Shown: piece after piece, positions 54,893 to 63,868 of the stretch
Numbering within the stretch: the first letter of the stretch is position 1
How the letters are laid out: each line of letters begins with the position of its first letter
DNA from: Flaviflexus huanghaiensis
GTDB lineage: Bacteria; Actinomycetota; Actinomycetes; Actinomycetales; Actinomycetaceae
Length of the DNA: 64,000 nt
NCBI RefSeq assembly: GCF_014118685.1
Contig: NZ_JACFAK010000010.1
Location: forward strand, 44,530-108,529
Direction of reading: 5' to 3'
Made by a program: the position numbers and the translations under genes
The notes under the pieces: model-generated
What the model was told of the DNA's origin: nothing
What the model saw: the letters and a program-made list of their open reading frames with translations, nothing else
Database searches by the model: none

Positions 54893-57559
54893 TCAGAGGG
54901 CGCTCGCTACCGCCGCCGAAGCATCGGCGATCTTTGAGACATCCTGACCGCCGCCCTGGGCGACATCGTCCTTGCCGCCACCGCCGCCACCGAGAACGCC
55001 TGCGGCCACCTTGACGAGAGCGCCAGCCTTCACACCCTGTTCGCGGGCGGCTTCGTTCGTTGCGATGACAACCGTGGGCCGGCCCTTCGACTGACCGAAG
55101 ATTGCGACAACGGCAGGCTCGGAACCGAGCTTGGAGCGGACATCGAGGGCAAGCGTGCGCAGGTCATCGCCCGACGCCCCATCGCCCAAATCCTTCGTGG
55201 CATACAGCACATCGCCGTGGCGCGTCGCGCCCTGGGCGATCTGGTCGGCGCCCGCCATGAGCTGCGCCGTCCGCATAGCGGCCAGCTCCTTCTCGGCAGC
55301 CTTGAGGCGGTTCATGAGAGTCGCGATACGATCGGGAAGCTCAGTCGTCCGGGCACCAAGCTGGGAGGAGACCTGGGAAAGGATTGCCCGCTCCTTCGCA
55401 CCTTCGGCATATGCTCCGGCGCCGACAAGGGCGTCAATGCGGCGAACACCGGAACCAATAGAGGCCTCTCCGAGCACGGAGACAAGGCCGAGAGTGCCGG
55501 TTTCGGGAACGTGGGTACCGGCGCAGAGTTCGCGTGACCATTCCCCACCGATCGAGACGACGCGGACCGTATCGCCGTACTTCTCACCGAACAGAGCCGT
55601 TGCGCCCTGCTTCTTCGCCTCATCGAGGCTCATAAGCTCATCGGTGACAGCGAGGTTCTCCTGGAGCCGCTCATTGACTCGGGACTCGATGCCGGCAAGA
55701 ACGTCGGACGAGACCTGCTGGCCGTGGCGGAAGTCGAACCGCATCCGGGACGGAGAGTTCTCCGACCCAGCCTGTGTCGCCTGCTCACCGAGGTGCTCAT
55801 GCAGCGCCTTGTGAACCATGTGAGTGGCCGTGTGGGCACGGGCGATCTGGCCGCGACGATTGACGTCGATCTGGGCGTGGACGGTGTCCTCGAGCGCGAT
55901 CGAGCCCTCCGTCAGGGTGCCGCGGTGAACAATGAGGCCCTTAACTGGGGACTGGACGTCATGGACGTCGACAAGGCCGCCACCTGCCACGGAGATTGTC
56001 CCGTGGTCGGCGAGCTGGCCGCCCTGCTCGGCCCAGAACGGAGTCTGGTTGAGAATGACCTCGACCTCGGCAGGAGCCTCAGCGGCGGGGCTGGGCTGCC
56101 CATCGACAATGATGCCGATGACCTTCCCGTCCGTCGCAGTTTCCGTGTATCCAAGGAACTCGGTCTTGCCCATGCGGCCAAGAAGCTCGGAGTAGACGTG
56201 AACATCAACGTGCCCGGTCTTCTTCGCCTGGGCGTCCGCGCGGGCGCGCTCCTTCTGCTCCTTCATGAGAGCAGTGAAGCCCTCAGCGTCCACCTTGACA
56301 CCTGCCTCTTCTGCCATCTCGAGCGTGAGGTCAATGGGGAAGCCGTACGTGTCATGGAGAGTGAACGCGTCCGAACCCGCAAGCACGGGAGCACCGCCAG
56401 CGGACTTCAGCTTGCGGACAGCGCCCTCAAAGATCGCCGTGCCGGACTGGAGAGTCCTGCGGAACGCATCCTCCTCGGCATAGGCGATCTGCGCGATCCG
56501 ATCGAAGTCGGCCTCAAGCTCCGGGTAGGACGCTGCCATGACGTCCTTCGACACCGGCAGCAGGGCGGGCATGGCGACGTCGTCAACACCGAGGAGCCGG
56601 ACAGAGCGAACGGCACGGCGGATTAGGCGGCGCAAGACGTAGCCGCGACCATCGTTGCCGGGCCGGACACCATCGCCGATAAGCATGAGGGAGGAACGAA
56701 CGTGGTCGGCGATAATGCGCATCTTCACATCATCTTCCTCATCCGCGCCATACGTTTTCCCGGTAAGTTCTTCGGTGCGCTGGATAACGGGGAAGACCTC
56801 GTCGATCTCGTACATGTTGTTCTTGCCCTGAAGCAGGTAGGCGATGCGCTCCAGGCCTGCGCCCGTGTCAATTGCCTTCCTGTCGAGCTCGCCGAGTAGC
56901 GGATAGTCAGATCCCGCACCCTCACCACGCAGATACTGGTCGAACACGAGGTTCCACACCTCGAGGTAGCGGTCGCCACCCGGGTCGACATCGCCGCCCA
57001 CGGCCTCGGGCCCGAACTCGGGGCCGCGGTCGTAATGGATCTCTGCGCAGGGCCCAGCAGGGCCTGGCTGCCCCGTCGACCAGAAGATCTCTTCGCGCGT
57101 GAGCTTGACGATGTGCTTGGGATCAAGCCCGATCTTCTTGGTCCACAGGTCGAACGTCTCATCGTCCTCTTCCCAGATCGTGACCCAGATCCGGTCGCCG
57201 TCAAGGCCGTAACCGCCCTCGGCAACCGAACTTGTGAGCAGACCCCAAGCGAGGTCGATGGCGCCCTCTTTGAAGTAGTCGCCGAACGAGAAGTTGCCGT
57301 TCATCTGGAAGAACGTGCCATGGCGGGTGGTCCGGCCAACATTCTCGATGTCGTTCGTGCGGATGCACTTCTGCACGGACGCGACGCGCGGCCAGGGAGC
57401 CTCTTCCGTCCCGATGATGTAGGGGATGAAGGGGACCACTCCGGCGATCGTGAACAGGATCGACGGATCGGGCGACACAAGAGCGACCGAGTCGGCGATG
57501 TGGTGGTCATGCTTGCGGAAGTAATCCAGCCAGCGTGTCCGAATTTCAGAAGTACGCAT
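54893..57559 (-). CDS. alaS: Alanyl-tRNA synthetase
   Basis: This is an 888-residue class II synthetase. The aminoacylation core (RWLDYFRKHDHHIADS, FFQMNGNFSFGDYFKEGAI) is followed by the editing domain with the zinc ligands HTATH and CAGTH, and a C-terminal DHHA1 region ending with GKDDVAQGGG. It charges tRNA-Ala and clears mischarged serine or glycine. It starts at ATG with GGAACA just upstream. Confidence 0.97.
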   Translation of the reverse strand: MRTSEIRTRWLDYFRKHDHHIADSVALVSPDPSILFTIAGVVPFIPYIIGTEEAPWPRVASVQKCIRTNDIENVGRTTRHGTFFQMNGNFSFGDYFKEGAIDLAWGLLTSSVAEGGYGLDGDRIWVTIWEEDDETFDLWTKKIGLDPKHIVKLTREEIFWSTGQPGPAGPCAEIHYDRGPEFGPEAVGGDVDPGGDRYLEVWNLVFDQYLRGEGAGSDYPLLGELDRKAIDTGAGLERIAYLLQGKNNMYEIDEVFPVIQRTEELTGKTYGADEEDDVKMRIIADHVRSSLMLIGDGVRPGNDGRGYVLRRLIRRAVRSVRLLGVDDVAMPALLPVSKDVMAASYPELEADFDRIAQIAYAEEDAFRRTLQSGTAIFEGAVRKLKSAGGAPVLAGSDAFTLHDTYGFPIDLTLEMAEEAGVKVDAEGFTALMKEQKERARADAQAKKTGHVDVHVYSELLGRMGKTEFLGYTETATDGKVIGIIVDGQPSPAAEAPAEVEVILNQTPFWAEQGGQLADHGTISVAGGGLVDVHDVQSPVKGLIVHRGTLTEGSIALEDTVHAQIDVNRRGQIARAHTATHMVHKALHEHLGEQATQAGSENSPSRMRFDFRHGQQVSSDVLAGIESRVNERLQENLAVTDELMSLDEAKKQGATALFGEKYGDTVRVVSIGGEWSRELCAGTHVPETGTLGLVSVLGEASIGSGVRRIDALVGAGAYAEGAKERAILSQVSSQLGARTTELPDRIATLMNRLKAAEKELAAMRTAQLMAGADQIAQGATRHGDVLYATKDLGDGASGDDLRTLALDVRSKLGSEPAVVAIFGQSKGRPTVVIATNEAAREQGVKAGALVKVAAGVLGGGGGGKDDVAQGGGQDVSKIADASAAVASAL

Positions 57560-57645
57560 TGTTCCTCTTTGCTAAGCCACCAGTGCGGGGGCTGATCTAA
57601 TCAACTGGGGGAAAACCCCGGTGCGTGCCATGACTGCACGCCATT

Positions 57646-57987
57646 CTATCGCCCTCTGCGGACCTTGCCGACAAACCTCCGGATGGCAAGGAAGGGTGCG
57701 GCGATGGTCGAGGTGACGATGGTCGTCGTCGCCGAGACATCCTCCGCCGTGCGGGCCGCAGCCGAGGTGATCGTGTCGACCCTCTCAAGCTGAACATTGG
57801 TGAGCGCCACGGTCTCGGCCGCATTCGTCAGCGCCGGGATCGTCTCATCCGTGAGCTTCTCGACCGACGCCGTGAGTTCATCAAATGTCTTTCCAAGCTT
57901 CGCGAGCGGTCGAATAAGGAAGATGACGAGGGCAACGAAAGCGAGTGCGGCGATGAGTGCGGCGATACCTCCGAGGGTGATCTCCAT
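57646..57987 (-). CDS. DUF948 membrane protein
   Basis: This is a 113-residue protein with one N-terminal transmembrane helix (GGIAALIAALAFVALVIFLI) and a helical tail of heptad-like repeats (FDELTASVEKLTDETIPAL) ending in a basic RRFVGKVRRGR. It is a DUF948 member of unknown role, conserved between rpsD and alaS in actinobacteria. The ATG at 57987 has AAGGAG upstream. Confidence 0.85.
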   Translation of the reverse strand: MEITLGGIAALIAALAFVALVIFLIRPLAKLGKTFDELTASVEKLTDETIPALTNAAETVALTNVQLERVDTITSAAARTAEDVSATTTIVTSTIAAPFLAIRRFVGKVRRGR

Positions 57988-58008
57988 GGCTGTCTCCTTG
58001 GATAGATG

Positions 58009-58040
58009 GAACGCCCCGAGCATATCTGCCCGGGGCGTCC
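58009..58040 (-). terminator. Terminator hairpin after rpsD
   Basis: An eight-base-pair GC stem (ACGCCCCG with CGGGGCGT), extended by GGA/CC flanks with a 12-base loop, lies 10 bases past the rpsD stop and before the DUF948 gene. Confidence 0.6.
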
Positions 58041-58049
58041 AATCGTGTA

Positions 58050-58670
58050 TCAGCGAGAGTAGAACTCGACGACCAGCTGCACGTCACAGGCAACCGGAAC
58101 CTCGGCTCGCTTGGGGCGACGCACGAGGGTGAACTTGAGCTTCTCGAGTTCGACATCGAGGTACTCGGGAACGTTCGGAAGAACGTCGCGGTGAACGCCC
58201 TGGGCAGCCATGAGGAACTGGTCTGAGGCCTGCGAGCGGGCCTTAACCTGAATAACCTGACCCGGCTTCACCTGGAAGGAGGGGCGGTCGACGATCCGGC
58301 CGTCAACGAGAATGTGACGGTGGACGACAACCTGGCGTGCCTGGGCGATGGTGCGGGCGAAGCCTGCACGAAGAACGAGAGCGTCAAGACGCATCTCGAG
58401 CAGCTCGATGAGGTTCTCACCGGTCTGACCATCGATACGACGAGCCTCATCGAACATCGTGCGAAGCTGCGACTCGCGAATGCCGTACTGGGCACGCAGG
58501 CGCTGCTTCTCCTTGAGACGGACCGAGTAGTCCGAATCCTTTGTGCGGCCGCGGCCGTGCTCACCCGGACGGTACGGGCGGCGCTGCATGTAGCGCTCAG
58601 CCTTCGGGGTGAGGGCGATACCAAGGGCGCGCGAGAGGCGCACCTGCTTGCGGGAACGTGAATTAGCCAT
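58050..58670 (-). CDS. rpsD: 30S ribosomal protein S4
   Basis: This is a 206-residue rRNA-binding protein that nucleates 30S assembly. It opens with NSRSRKQVRLSRALGIALTP, has YGIRESQLRTMFDEARR and the S4 RNA-binding domain (RLDALVLRAGFARTIAQARQ). It stands outside the alpha operon as a single gene, normal for this phylum. AGGAGA precedes the ATG. Confidence 0.97.
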   Translation of the reverse strand: MANSRSRKQVRLSRALGIALTPKAERYMQRRPYRPGEHGRGRTKDSDYSVRLKEKQRLRAQYGIRESQLRTMFDEARRIDGQTGENLIELLEMRLDALVLRAGFARTIAQARQVVVHRHILVDGRIVDRPSFQVKPGQVIQVKARSQASDQFLMAAQGVHRDVLPNVPEYLDVELEKLKFTLVRRPKRAEVPVACDVQLVVEFYSR

Positions 58671-58694
58671 ATTTCTCCTGTCGAATCAATTGCA

Positions 58695-58741
58695 CAGCAC
58701 CAAGGTTCAGTGCTGCGGGGCCACCTCGTGGCTAAGGCCCC
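58695..58741 (-). promoter_or_regulatory. Two tandem hairpins in the rpsD leader
   Basis: CAGCAC/GTGCTG (58695-58715) and GGGGCC/GGCCCC (58717-58741) form adjacent stems 25-70 bases upstream of the rpsD start. They have no T-tract, so they are more likely leader structures than a terminator. They may serve S4 autoregulation. Confidence 0.4.
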
Positions 58742-58936
58742 AGGGAATGTCGCCGAAGCAACCGGTCAAGCGTACCACCGCCGACCATCAACAGAAGATC
58801 GTCACAGCGCGATTCAGACCGTGATCTCTGACTCGAAACCAGCTCGCGTTGCTCACACATCAGAAACGCGGGCGATATGAGAACCCACAGTTGCCGGCAA
58901 GCTCGAGGCGTTCAGAGTGAACGTCATTCGTCCGGA

Positions 58937-60280
58937 TCACTCGCCGTCGACGATAGAGCGGTACTTCGACAGCCGTGCTGTCACCTGAGATTCGAAACCG
59001 TTGTCGGTCGGCTCGTAGTAGCGGGTGCCCTCAAGTTCATCGGGCAGGTACTGCTGAGAGACAACGTGGCCGGGATAGTCGTGGGAGTACTTGTAGCCCT
59101 CCCCTGCCCCGGTCTGGCGGGATGCCCACACGGAACCATCGCGCAGGTGGTTGGGTATCGTGCCGACCTTGCCGGCCTTGACGTCGTCAATCGCGGCATT
59201 GATGGCCTTGTACGCCGCATTCGACTTGGGTGCGGTCGCTAGGTGAACAACAGCCTCCGCAAGGATGATTCGTGCCTCGGGCATGCCGACCAGAGCGACA
59301 GACTGAGCGGCGGCCGTGGCAGTCTGCAGGGCCGAGGGGTCGGCCATGCCGATGTCTTCGGCCGCAGAGATCATGAGCCTGCGCGCAACGAACCGGGGGT
59401 CCTCCCCCGCTTCGAGCATCCGCGCCAGGTAGTGCATTGCCGCATCGACATGTGAGCCGCGGATTGACTTGATGAAAGCGGAGATGACGTCATAGTGAGC
59501 ATCACCGTCTCGGTCATAGGTCACGGCCGCAACATCGATTGCCTCCGAGACGTCCTCGACTGTGATCGTGTCATCGCCACGTGCAGCGGTCGTACTCGCA
59601 GCCGCCTCGAGAACCGTCAAGCTCCGCCTCGCGTCGGAACCTGCGAGGCGGACGATCATCTCTCGCGATTCTTCCGGCAAAGTGAATTTTCCATCTAGCC
59701 CTCTCTCATCGCTCACAGCACGGTCGAGTAGCTCACCGATGTGCTCGGGCCCGAGCCCGCGAAGAGTGAGCATGATCGACCGCGACAAGAGCGGCGTGAC
59801 GATCGAGAAGGAGGGGTTTTCGGTGGTTGCCGCAACAAGGATGACCCACCGGTTCTCAACCGCCGGGAGGAGTGCGTCTTGCTGTGTCTTTGAGAAGCGG
59901 TGAACCTCATCAATAAAGAGGATGGTCTCCGCCCCGGAGGTAACAAGGTGCCCGCGGGCTTCGGAGATGACAGCGCGAAGATCCTTCACGCCTGCCGAGA
60001 CGGCCGAGAGCTCGACGAACTTGCGCGAGCCTGAGCGGGCGATGAGGTAGGCGAGAGTCGTCTTGCCTGTGCCGGCGGGCCCCCAGAGAATGACGGACGA
60101 GGGACCCGACTGGTCGGACTCGGAATCTATGAGCCGTCGAAGCGGTGATCCCGGCGTGAGCAGGTGTTCCTGACCAAGGACATCCTCGACCCCGCGGGGC
60201 CGCATACGCACAGCAAGGGGCCCACGAGCATCGCTCGGGATCCCCTCTGGTTCCATGCCAGCGTCATCGAATAAGTCCAC
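58937..60280 (-). CDS. rarA: Replication-associated recombination protein A (RarA/MgsA)
   Basis: This is a 447-residue AAA+ ATPase related to clamp loaders and active at stalled forks. It has RPRGVEDVLGQEHLL, Walker A GPAGTGKTT, Walker B FIDEVHRFSK, sensor AATTENPSFS, and the C-terminal MgsA tetramerisation domain (ALVGMPEARIILAEAVVHLA and KYSHDYPGHVVSQQYLPDEL). It starts at GTG. It ends the conserved core gene block. Confidence 0.95.
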   Translation of the reverse strand: MDLFDDAGMEPEGIPSDARGPLAVRMRPRGVEDVLGQEHLLTPGSPLRRLIDSESDQSGPSSVILWGPAGTGKTTLAYLIARSGSRKFVELSAVSAGVKDLRAVISEARGHLVTSGAETILFIDEVHRFSKTQQDALLPAVENRWVILVAATTENPSFSIVTPLLSRSIMLTLRGLGPEHIGELLDRAVSDERGLDGKFTLPEESREMIVRLAGSDARRSLTVLEAAASTTAARGDDTITVEDVSEAIDVAAVTYDRDGDAHYDVISAFIKSIRGSHVDAAMHYLARMLEAGEDPRFVARRLMISAAEDIGMADPSALQTATAAAQSVALVGMPEARIILAEAVVHLATAPKSNAAYKAINAAIDDVKAGKVGTIPNHLRDGSVWASRQTGAGEGYKYSHDYPGHVVSQQYLPDELEGTRYYEPTDNGFESQVTARLSKYRSIVDGE

Positions 60281-60518
60281 GGAGCAAGTGTATCCACACG
60301 GTCAGGCGCACGACTCGCGGGCTTCGCTCTACATATCCTGTGATAGGCGTTCTCTCTGCCCGGTGCTCCCGTGGTGGCGCGGCATTGAGAGCTAGCGAGA
60401 CCTGCCGATGGAGCTCTACATGCATCGGGGGCACTCGAGTCGAGGTCCCACGCTGGTTGACTGCCGCTCAGCGCTCGCTCGCAATAAGGTTCGCCACTCA
60501 ATCCGCTCAGTGTGCTCC

Positions 60519-60546
60519 TTGACACACCAGTAGGTGGCACTATACT
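60519..60546 (+). promoter_or_regulatory. Sigma-70-type promoter of the kinase-GlpP operon
   Basis: TTGACA (60519-60524) and TATACT (60541-60546) are 16 bases apart, the closest consensus match in the window. Transcription would begin near 60553, giving a leader of about 90 bases. Confidence 0.78.
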
Positions 60547-60591
60547 GAGGCAGGACAACAGAATACAAAAAGAGCACGTGCCATAAGTCAG

Positions 60592-60623
60592 CTCGCTACT
60601 TCGATGAAGTGGCGAGTTTTTTT
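60592..60623 (+). terminator. Intrinsic terminator in the leader of the kinase operon
   Basis: CTCGCTACTTC and GAAGTGGCGAG form an 11-base-pair stem with one G-U pair and a GAT loop, followed by seven Ts. It lies between the promoter and the kinase gene, so it must be read through for expression. It is a natural target for the GlpP-family antiterminator encoded downstream. Confidence 0.85.
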
Positions 60624-60643
60624 GTTGCAGATTGGATGCAAAG

Positions 60644-62158
60644 ATGCAGTACATTCTCGGGATAGATAATGGCGGGACAGTCACGAAAGCGGCTCTCCAC
60701 GCGATGGACGGAGAGTCGGTCGCGATGACGTCACGTTCAGTTCACCCCATCGTTCATGCTCCTGGGTGGAGTGAGCGCGACATGGAGGACCTGTGGGAAG
60801 CAAACATTTCAGTGATCCGGGAGGTCGTGGACAAGTCCAAGGTCGACCCGGCTGACATTGCCGGCGTCGTGCTGACAGGCCACGGCAACGGTGTTTACCT
60901 CGTGGGCGCGAACGGGGCGCCCGTGCGAAACGGAATCATCTCGAATGATTCGCGCGCTCAGGACATTGTCGACCGGTGGAACATGGATGGTAGCTACCGC
61001 GAGAAGTGCAAGCCTCTGACGATGCAGTCTCTGTTCTCCGGCGGTCCCCTGCCGATCCTTGCGTGGCTGGCTGAGAACGAGCCAGATGTCGTTGACAAGA
61101 CCCGCTATATCTTCATGGCGAAGGATTTTATCCGGTACAGACTGACCGGCAACGCAAATTTTGAAAGGACGGATGCGTCCTGCACTGATCTCTACGACAT
61201 GGTCGACCACGAACTTCATGAGACCGTTTTCGAAAAGATGGGTGCGGGAGATTGGGAAGGCAAGCTACCTCCACTTATCGACTCCACTGCTATCGGCGGG
61301 TACATTCTTCCTGAGGTTGCCGCTGCAACCGGTCTGCTGGAGACGACACCAGTCGTCGCTGGCGTCTCTGATATCTCCGGCGCGCCCGTGGGCGTTGGCG
61401 GTGTCTCCGACTATGAGCTCTCCGTCATCGCCGGAACGTGGTCGATCAATAGCTACTTCTCTCCCGAGGCCGCTGCCCATGAACAGCAATTCATGACCTC
61501 GATGGCGCCGCTCCCCGGCAGGTACCTCATCACAGAGGCCTCTCCTACCTCGGCGGCAAATCTCGAGTGGTTCATTCAGAAAGTGCTCCGTGCGGTGCCC
61601 GGATTTGCTGACGCGACGAACACCGAGCTGTACGAGTTCTGCAATGATCTGGCCTTCTCTGAGGGAGCGAGCGATTCTGAAATTACCTACTTGCCGTTCC
61701 TCTTTGGGACGAGCATGCATCCCCATGTGGCCGGTAGCTTCACGGGGATCACAAATGCGGATGGTTTGGCTCAGATCATCTACTCGATCTATGAGGGCGT
61801 TGCCCTCTCTCACCTTGAACATATCGAGAAGCTTCGTAGCTACACGAACAAACTGAAACCTCGCGCTCGACTCACCGGCGGTGTCACTCGATCGCGCAGG
61901 TGGACACAGCTATTTGCCGACGTCATCGGCATGGAGATCGAAAGCGTCGACGTCGAGGAGTCGGGGATTCTCGGAGCGGTCATTGTGGGCGCCACTGGGC
62001 TTGGGCTCTACGAAACAGTCGCCGACGCTGCCGCTGCCATGGTTCCGGAGCCCTCCCCCACGCAGTTCAAGGCGCGCGCTGACTACAGCGAGACATACGA
62101 ACGCTGGAAGAGGACCGTCGAGGAAGCAGACAAGCGGGTGGAGGAAAGGAACGCCTAG
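60644..62158 (+). CDS. FGGY-family carbohydrate kinase, LyxK-like
   Basis: This is a 504-residue sugar or polyol kinase. The N-terminal phosphate loop LGIDNGGTVTKAAL, then PGWSERDMEDLW, EASPTSAANLEWF, YEGVALSHLEHIEKLR and TGGVTRSRRWTQLFADVIG fit the FGGY family and are closest in pattern to L-xylulose kinase LyxK of E. coli. The true substrate is open and could be a ketose, ketogulonate or polyol. The ATG at 60644 was chosen as the family start. A TTG at 60632 would add four residues. Confidence 0.85.
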   Translation: MQYILGIDNGGTVTKAALHAMDGESVAMTSRSVHPIVHAPGWSERDMEDLWEANISVIREVVDKSKVDPADIAGVVLTGHGNGVYLVGANGAPVRNGIISNDSRAQDIVDRWNMDGSYREKCKPLTMQSLFSGGPLPILAWLAENEPDVVDKTRYIFMAKDFIRYRLTGNANFERTDASCTDLYDMVDHELHETVFEKMGAGDWEGKLPPLIDSTAIGGYILPEVAAATGLLETTPVVAGVSDISGAPVGVGGVSDYELSVIAGTWSINSYFSPEAAAHEQQFMTSMAPLPGRYLITEASPTSAANLEWFIQKVLRAVPGFADATNTELYEFCNDLAFSEGASDSEITYLPFLFGTSMHPHVAGSFTGITNADGLAQIIYSIYEGVALSHLEHIEKLRSYTNKLKPRARLTGGVTRSRRWTQLFADVIGMEIESVDVEESGILGAVIVGATGLGLYETVADAAAAMVPEPSPTQFKARADYSETYERWKRTVEEADKRVEERNA

Positions 62159-62751
62159 TGCCGATCATCGAGCGCAATGGGCGAGTGATCATCCCGTCGA
62201 TCCACAACCTTGCGACCCTTGATGCTGCGATCGACGCCCCGCCATCGGTGATACTTCTCGCCGATGTCCATCTCGGCAACGTTGGTCCGCTCGCTCGCAA
62301 GTGCAAGGGCGCAGGGCACAAGGTCTTGGTCCGCCCAGACCTAATCCAGGGACTGAAATCGGACAAACGCGGAATCACTCTGCTCAAGCAAGAGTTCGCT
62401 GTCGATGGCGCCTTTACGGGTTCGGCTTCGACTGCGCGACTCGCTCATCAGGCGGGCCTCGAAGTGTATTGGCGATTCTTCCTGCTCGACACGAGATCGC
62501 TTGATTCTGCGGCGCACCAGATGAACACGATGCCGTGGGATGGGTTCGAGATAGCACCTGGGCCCATGGCGCTTCAGTGTGCGGAGGTCCTCGTGAGCTC
62601 GGCAGCGAGCAAGCCGCTCATCGCCGGCGGGTTCGTCTCGAGCTTGGACATGGTCAACGCTCTGTTCGATGCCGGATACTCAGCAATCAACACAAGTGAC
62701 CGCTCACTGTGGCCCAGCCGAACCCAAACCGTAGCCACACCAGACGTGTAA
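62158..62751 (+). CDS. GlpP-family glycerol-3-phosphate-responsive antiterminator
   Basis: This is a 197-residue protein of TIM-barrel type. Family marks include VILLADVHLGNV, HKVLVRPDLIQGL, a FTGSASTARLAHQAGL segment, VYWRFFLLDTRSL, and LIAGGFVSSLDMVNAL with the NTSDRSLW end. In Bacillus, GlpP with glycerol 3-phosphate binds glpD leader RNA and stops termination. Here the GTG start shares one base with the kinase stop, so it is made together with the kinase, and a terminator lies in the operon leader. Its ligand may be the kinase product rather than glycerol 3-phosphate. Confidence 0.85.
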   Translation: MPIIERNGRVIIPSIHNLATLDAAIDAPPSVILLADVHLGNVGPLARKCKGAGHKVLVRPDLIQGLKSDKRGITLLKQEFAVDGAFTGSASTARLAHQAGLEVYWRFFLLDTRSLDSAAHQMNTMPWDGFEIAPGPMALQCAEVLVSSAASKPLIAGGFVSSLDMVNALFDAGYSAINTSDRSLWPSRTQTVATPDV

Positions 62752-62763
62752 GGAGATTCAGAC

Positions 62764-63804
62764 ATGACGACCAAAATCCTGTGCGTAGCCGACGGGGGCA
62801 TCACCCCGGACATGATGCGCGATTTCACCGGGCTCGAGGAACACGGAGCCAACGTGACGATAGTCGAAGACAAAGACATGGGGACGATCGGCGACATCAC
62901 CGATCGTATGGGACTGCTCGAGCGCTCTGGCATCGATGCCGCTCCCTCGTGCCAGGAGTTGCTGGACAATGTCTCGGACGCGGAGATTCTTGTCGTCCAC
63001 GTGGCTTCCGTCAATCGCGAGGTGCTGGCCGCAGCGCCGAACCTCAAGCTCGTGGCTGTCCTTCGCGGCGGAATCGAAAACGCTGACACTGAAGCGCTGA
63101 AGGAACGCGGTATCACCCTGATAAATGCGCCCTGGCGATCCGCCAACGCCGTCGCCGACTTCACGGTCGGGATGATGATTGCCGAGAACAAGAACATCGC
63201 ACGATCCCACCACTTGCTGAAGGAGGGAACCTGGTGCAAGAAGTATGTCAACCAGGCCTACATCAGGGACCTACGCAAATGCACGATCGGGCTCATCGGG
63301 CTCGGCCATATCGGCTCACGTGTGGCTCAGCGACTCGTCGGATTCGAATCGCAGGTCATCGCATTCGATCCGTTTGCACCCGCCGATATGGAACTGAAGC
63401 ATGGGGTCACACGAGTAGATTCGTTGGAAGAGCTACTCACGCGTTCCGACTTCGTCTCACTACACCTTCGGATCAGCCCGGAGAGCCACCACATCATCAA
63501 TGCAGACACACTCGCGCTGATGAAACCCACTGCTTATCTCATCAACACGGCCCGCGCCGACCTTGTTGACGAGGTAGCACTCGCGGAGGCATTGCGACAA
63601 AAAAGTATCGGTGGTGCCGCTATCGACGTCTATTCGCTGGAGCCTTTGGAAGCGGGTCACCCCTTCCTTGAACTCGACAACGTCACCCTCACGTCTCATC
63701 TCGCCGGTACTTCTGCCGACACGATGCAGACGTCCGTCGAAATCGGAGTGGGCGAGCTCGAGCGATACTTCAACGACCAGCCACTGCAGACTGTGTGCGC
63801 CTGA
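62764..63804 (+). CDS. D-isomer-specific 2-hydroxyacid dehydrogenase
   Basis: This is a 346-residue NAD-dependent dehydrogenase of the phosphoglycerate dehydrogenase family. The dinucleotide loop GLIGLGHIGSRVA, catalytic Arg in NTARADLVDE, Glu in SLEPLEAGHP and His in TSHLAGTS are all present. There is no C-terminal ACT domain, so it is not a typical SerA. It probably oxidises or reduces an acid in the same pathway as the kinase. AAGGAG precedes its ATG, 12 bases after the antiterminator gene. Confidence 0.88.
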   Translation: MTTKILCVADGGITPDMMRDFTGLEEHGANVTIVEDKDMGTIGDITDRMGLLERSGIDAAPSCQELLDNVSDAEILVVHVASVNREVLAAAPNLKLVAVLRGGIENADTEALKERGITLINAPWRSANAVADFTVGMMIAENKNIARSHHLLKEGTWCKKYVNQAYIRDLRKCTIGLIGLGHIGSRVAQRLVGFESQVIAFDPFAPADMELKHGVTRVDSLEELLTRSDFVSLHLRISPESHHIINADTLALMKPTAYLINTARADLVDEVALAEALRQKSIGGAAIDVYSLEPLEAGHPFLELDNVTLTSHLAGTSADTMQTSVEIGVGELERYFNDQPLQTVCA

Positions 63805-63868
63805 GGCCCGACGGTTCAGCATTCTAGGCACCGCCTCCGCAGCTTCAGCGGCACGGATGTGACGCGGC

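Larger units (their letters stand above)
60281..60643. other. 363-base intergenic region with promoter and leader of the kinase operon
   Basis: Bases 60281-60518 hold no recognisable gene. The right part holds a strong promoter, a leader and an intrinsic terminator, listed separately. Confidence 0.7.
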
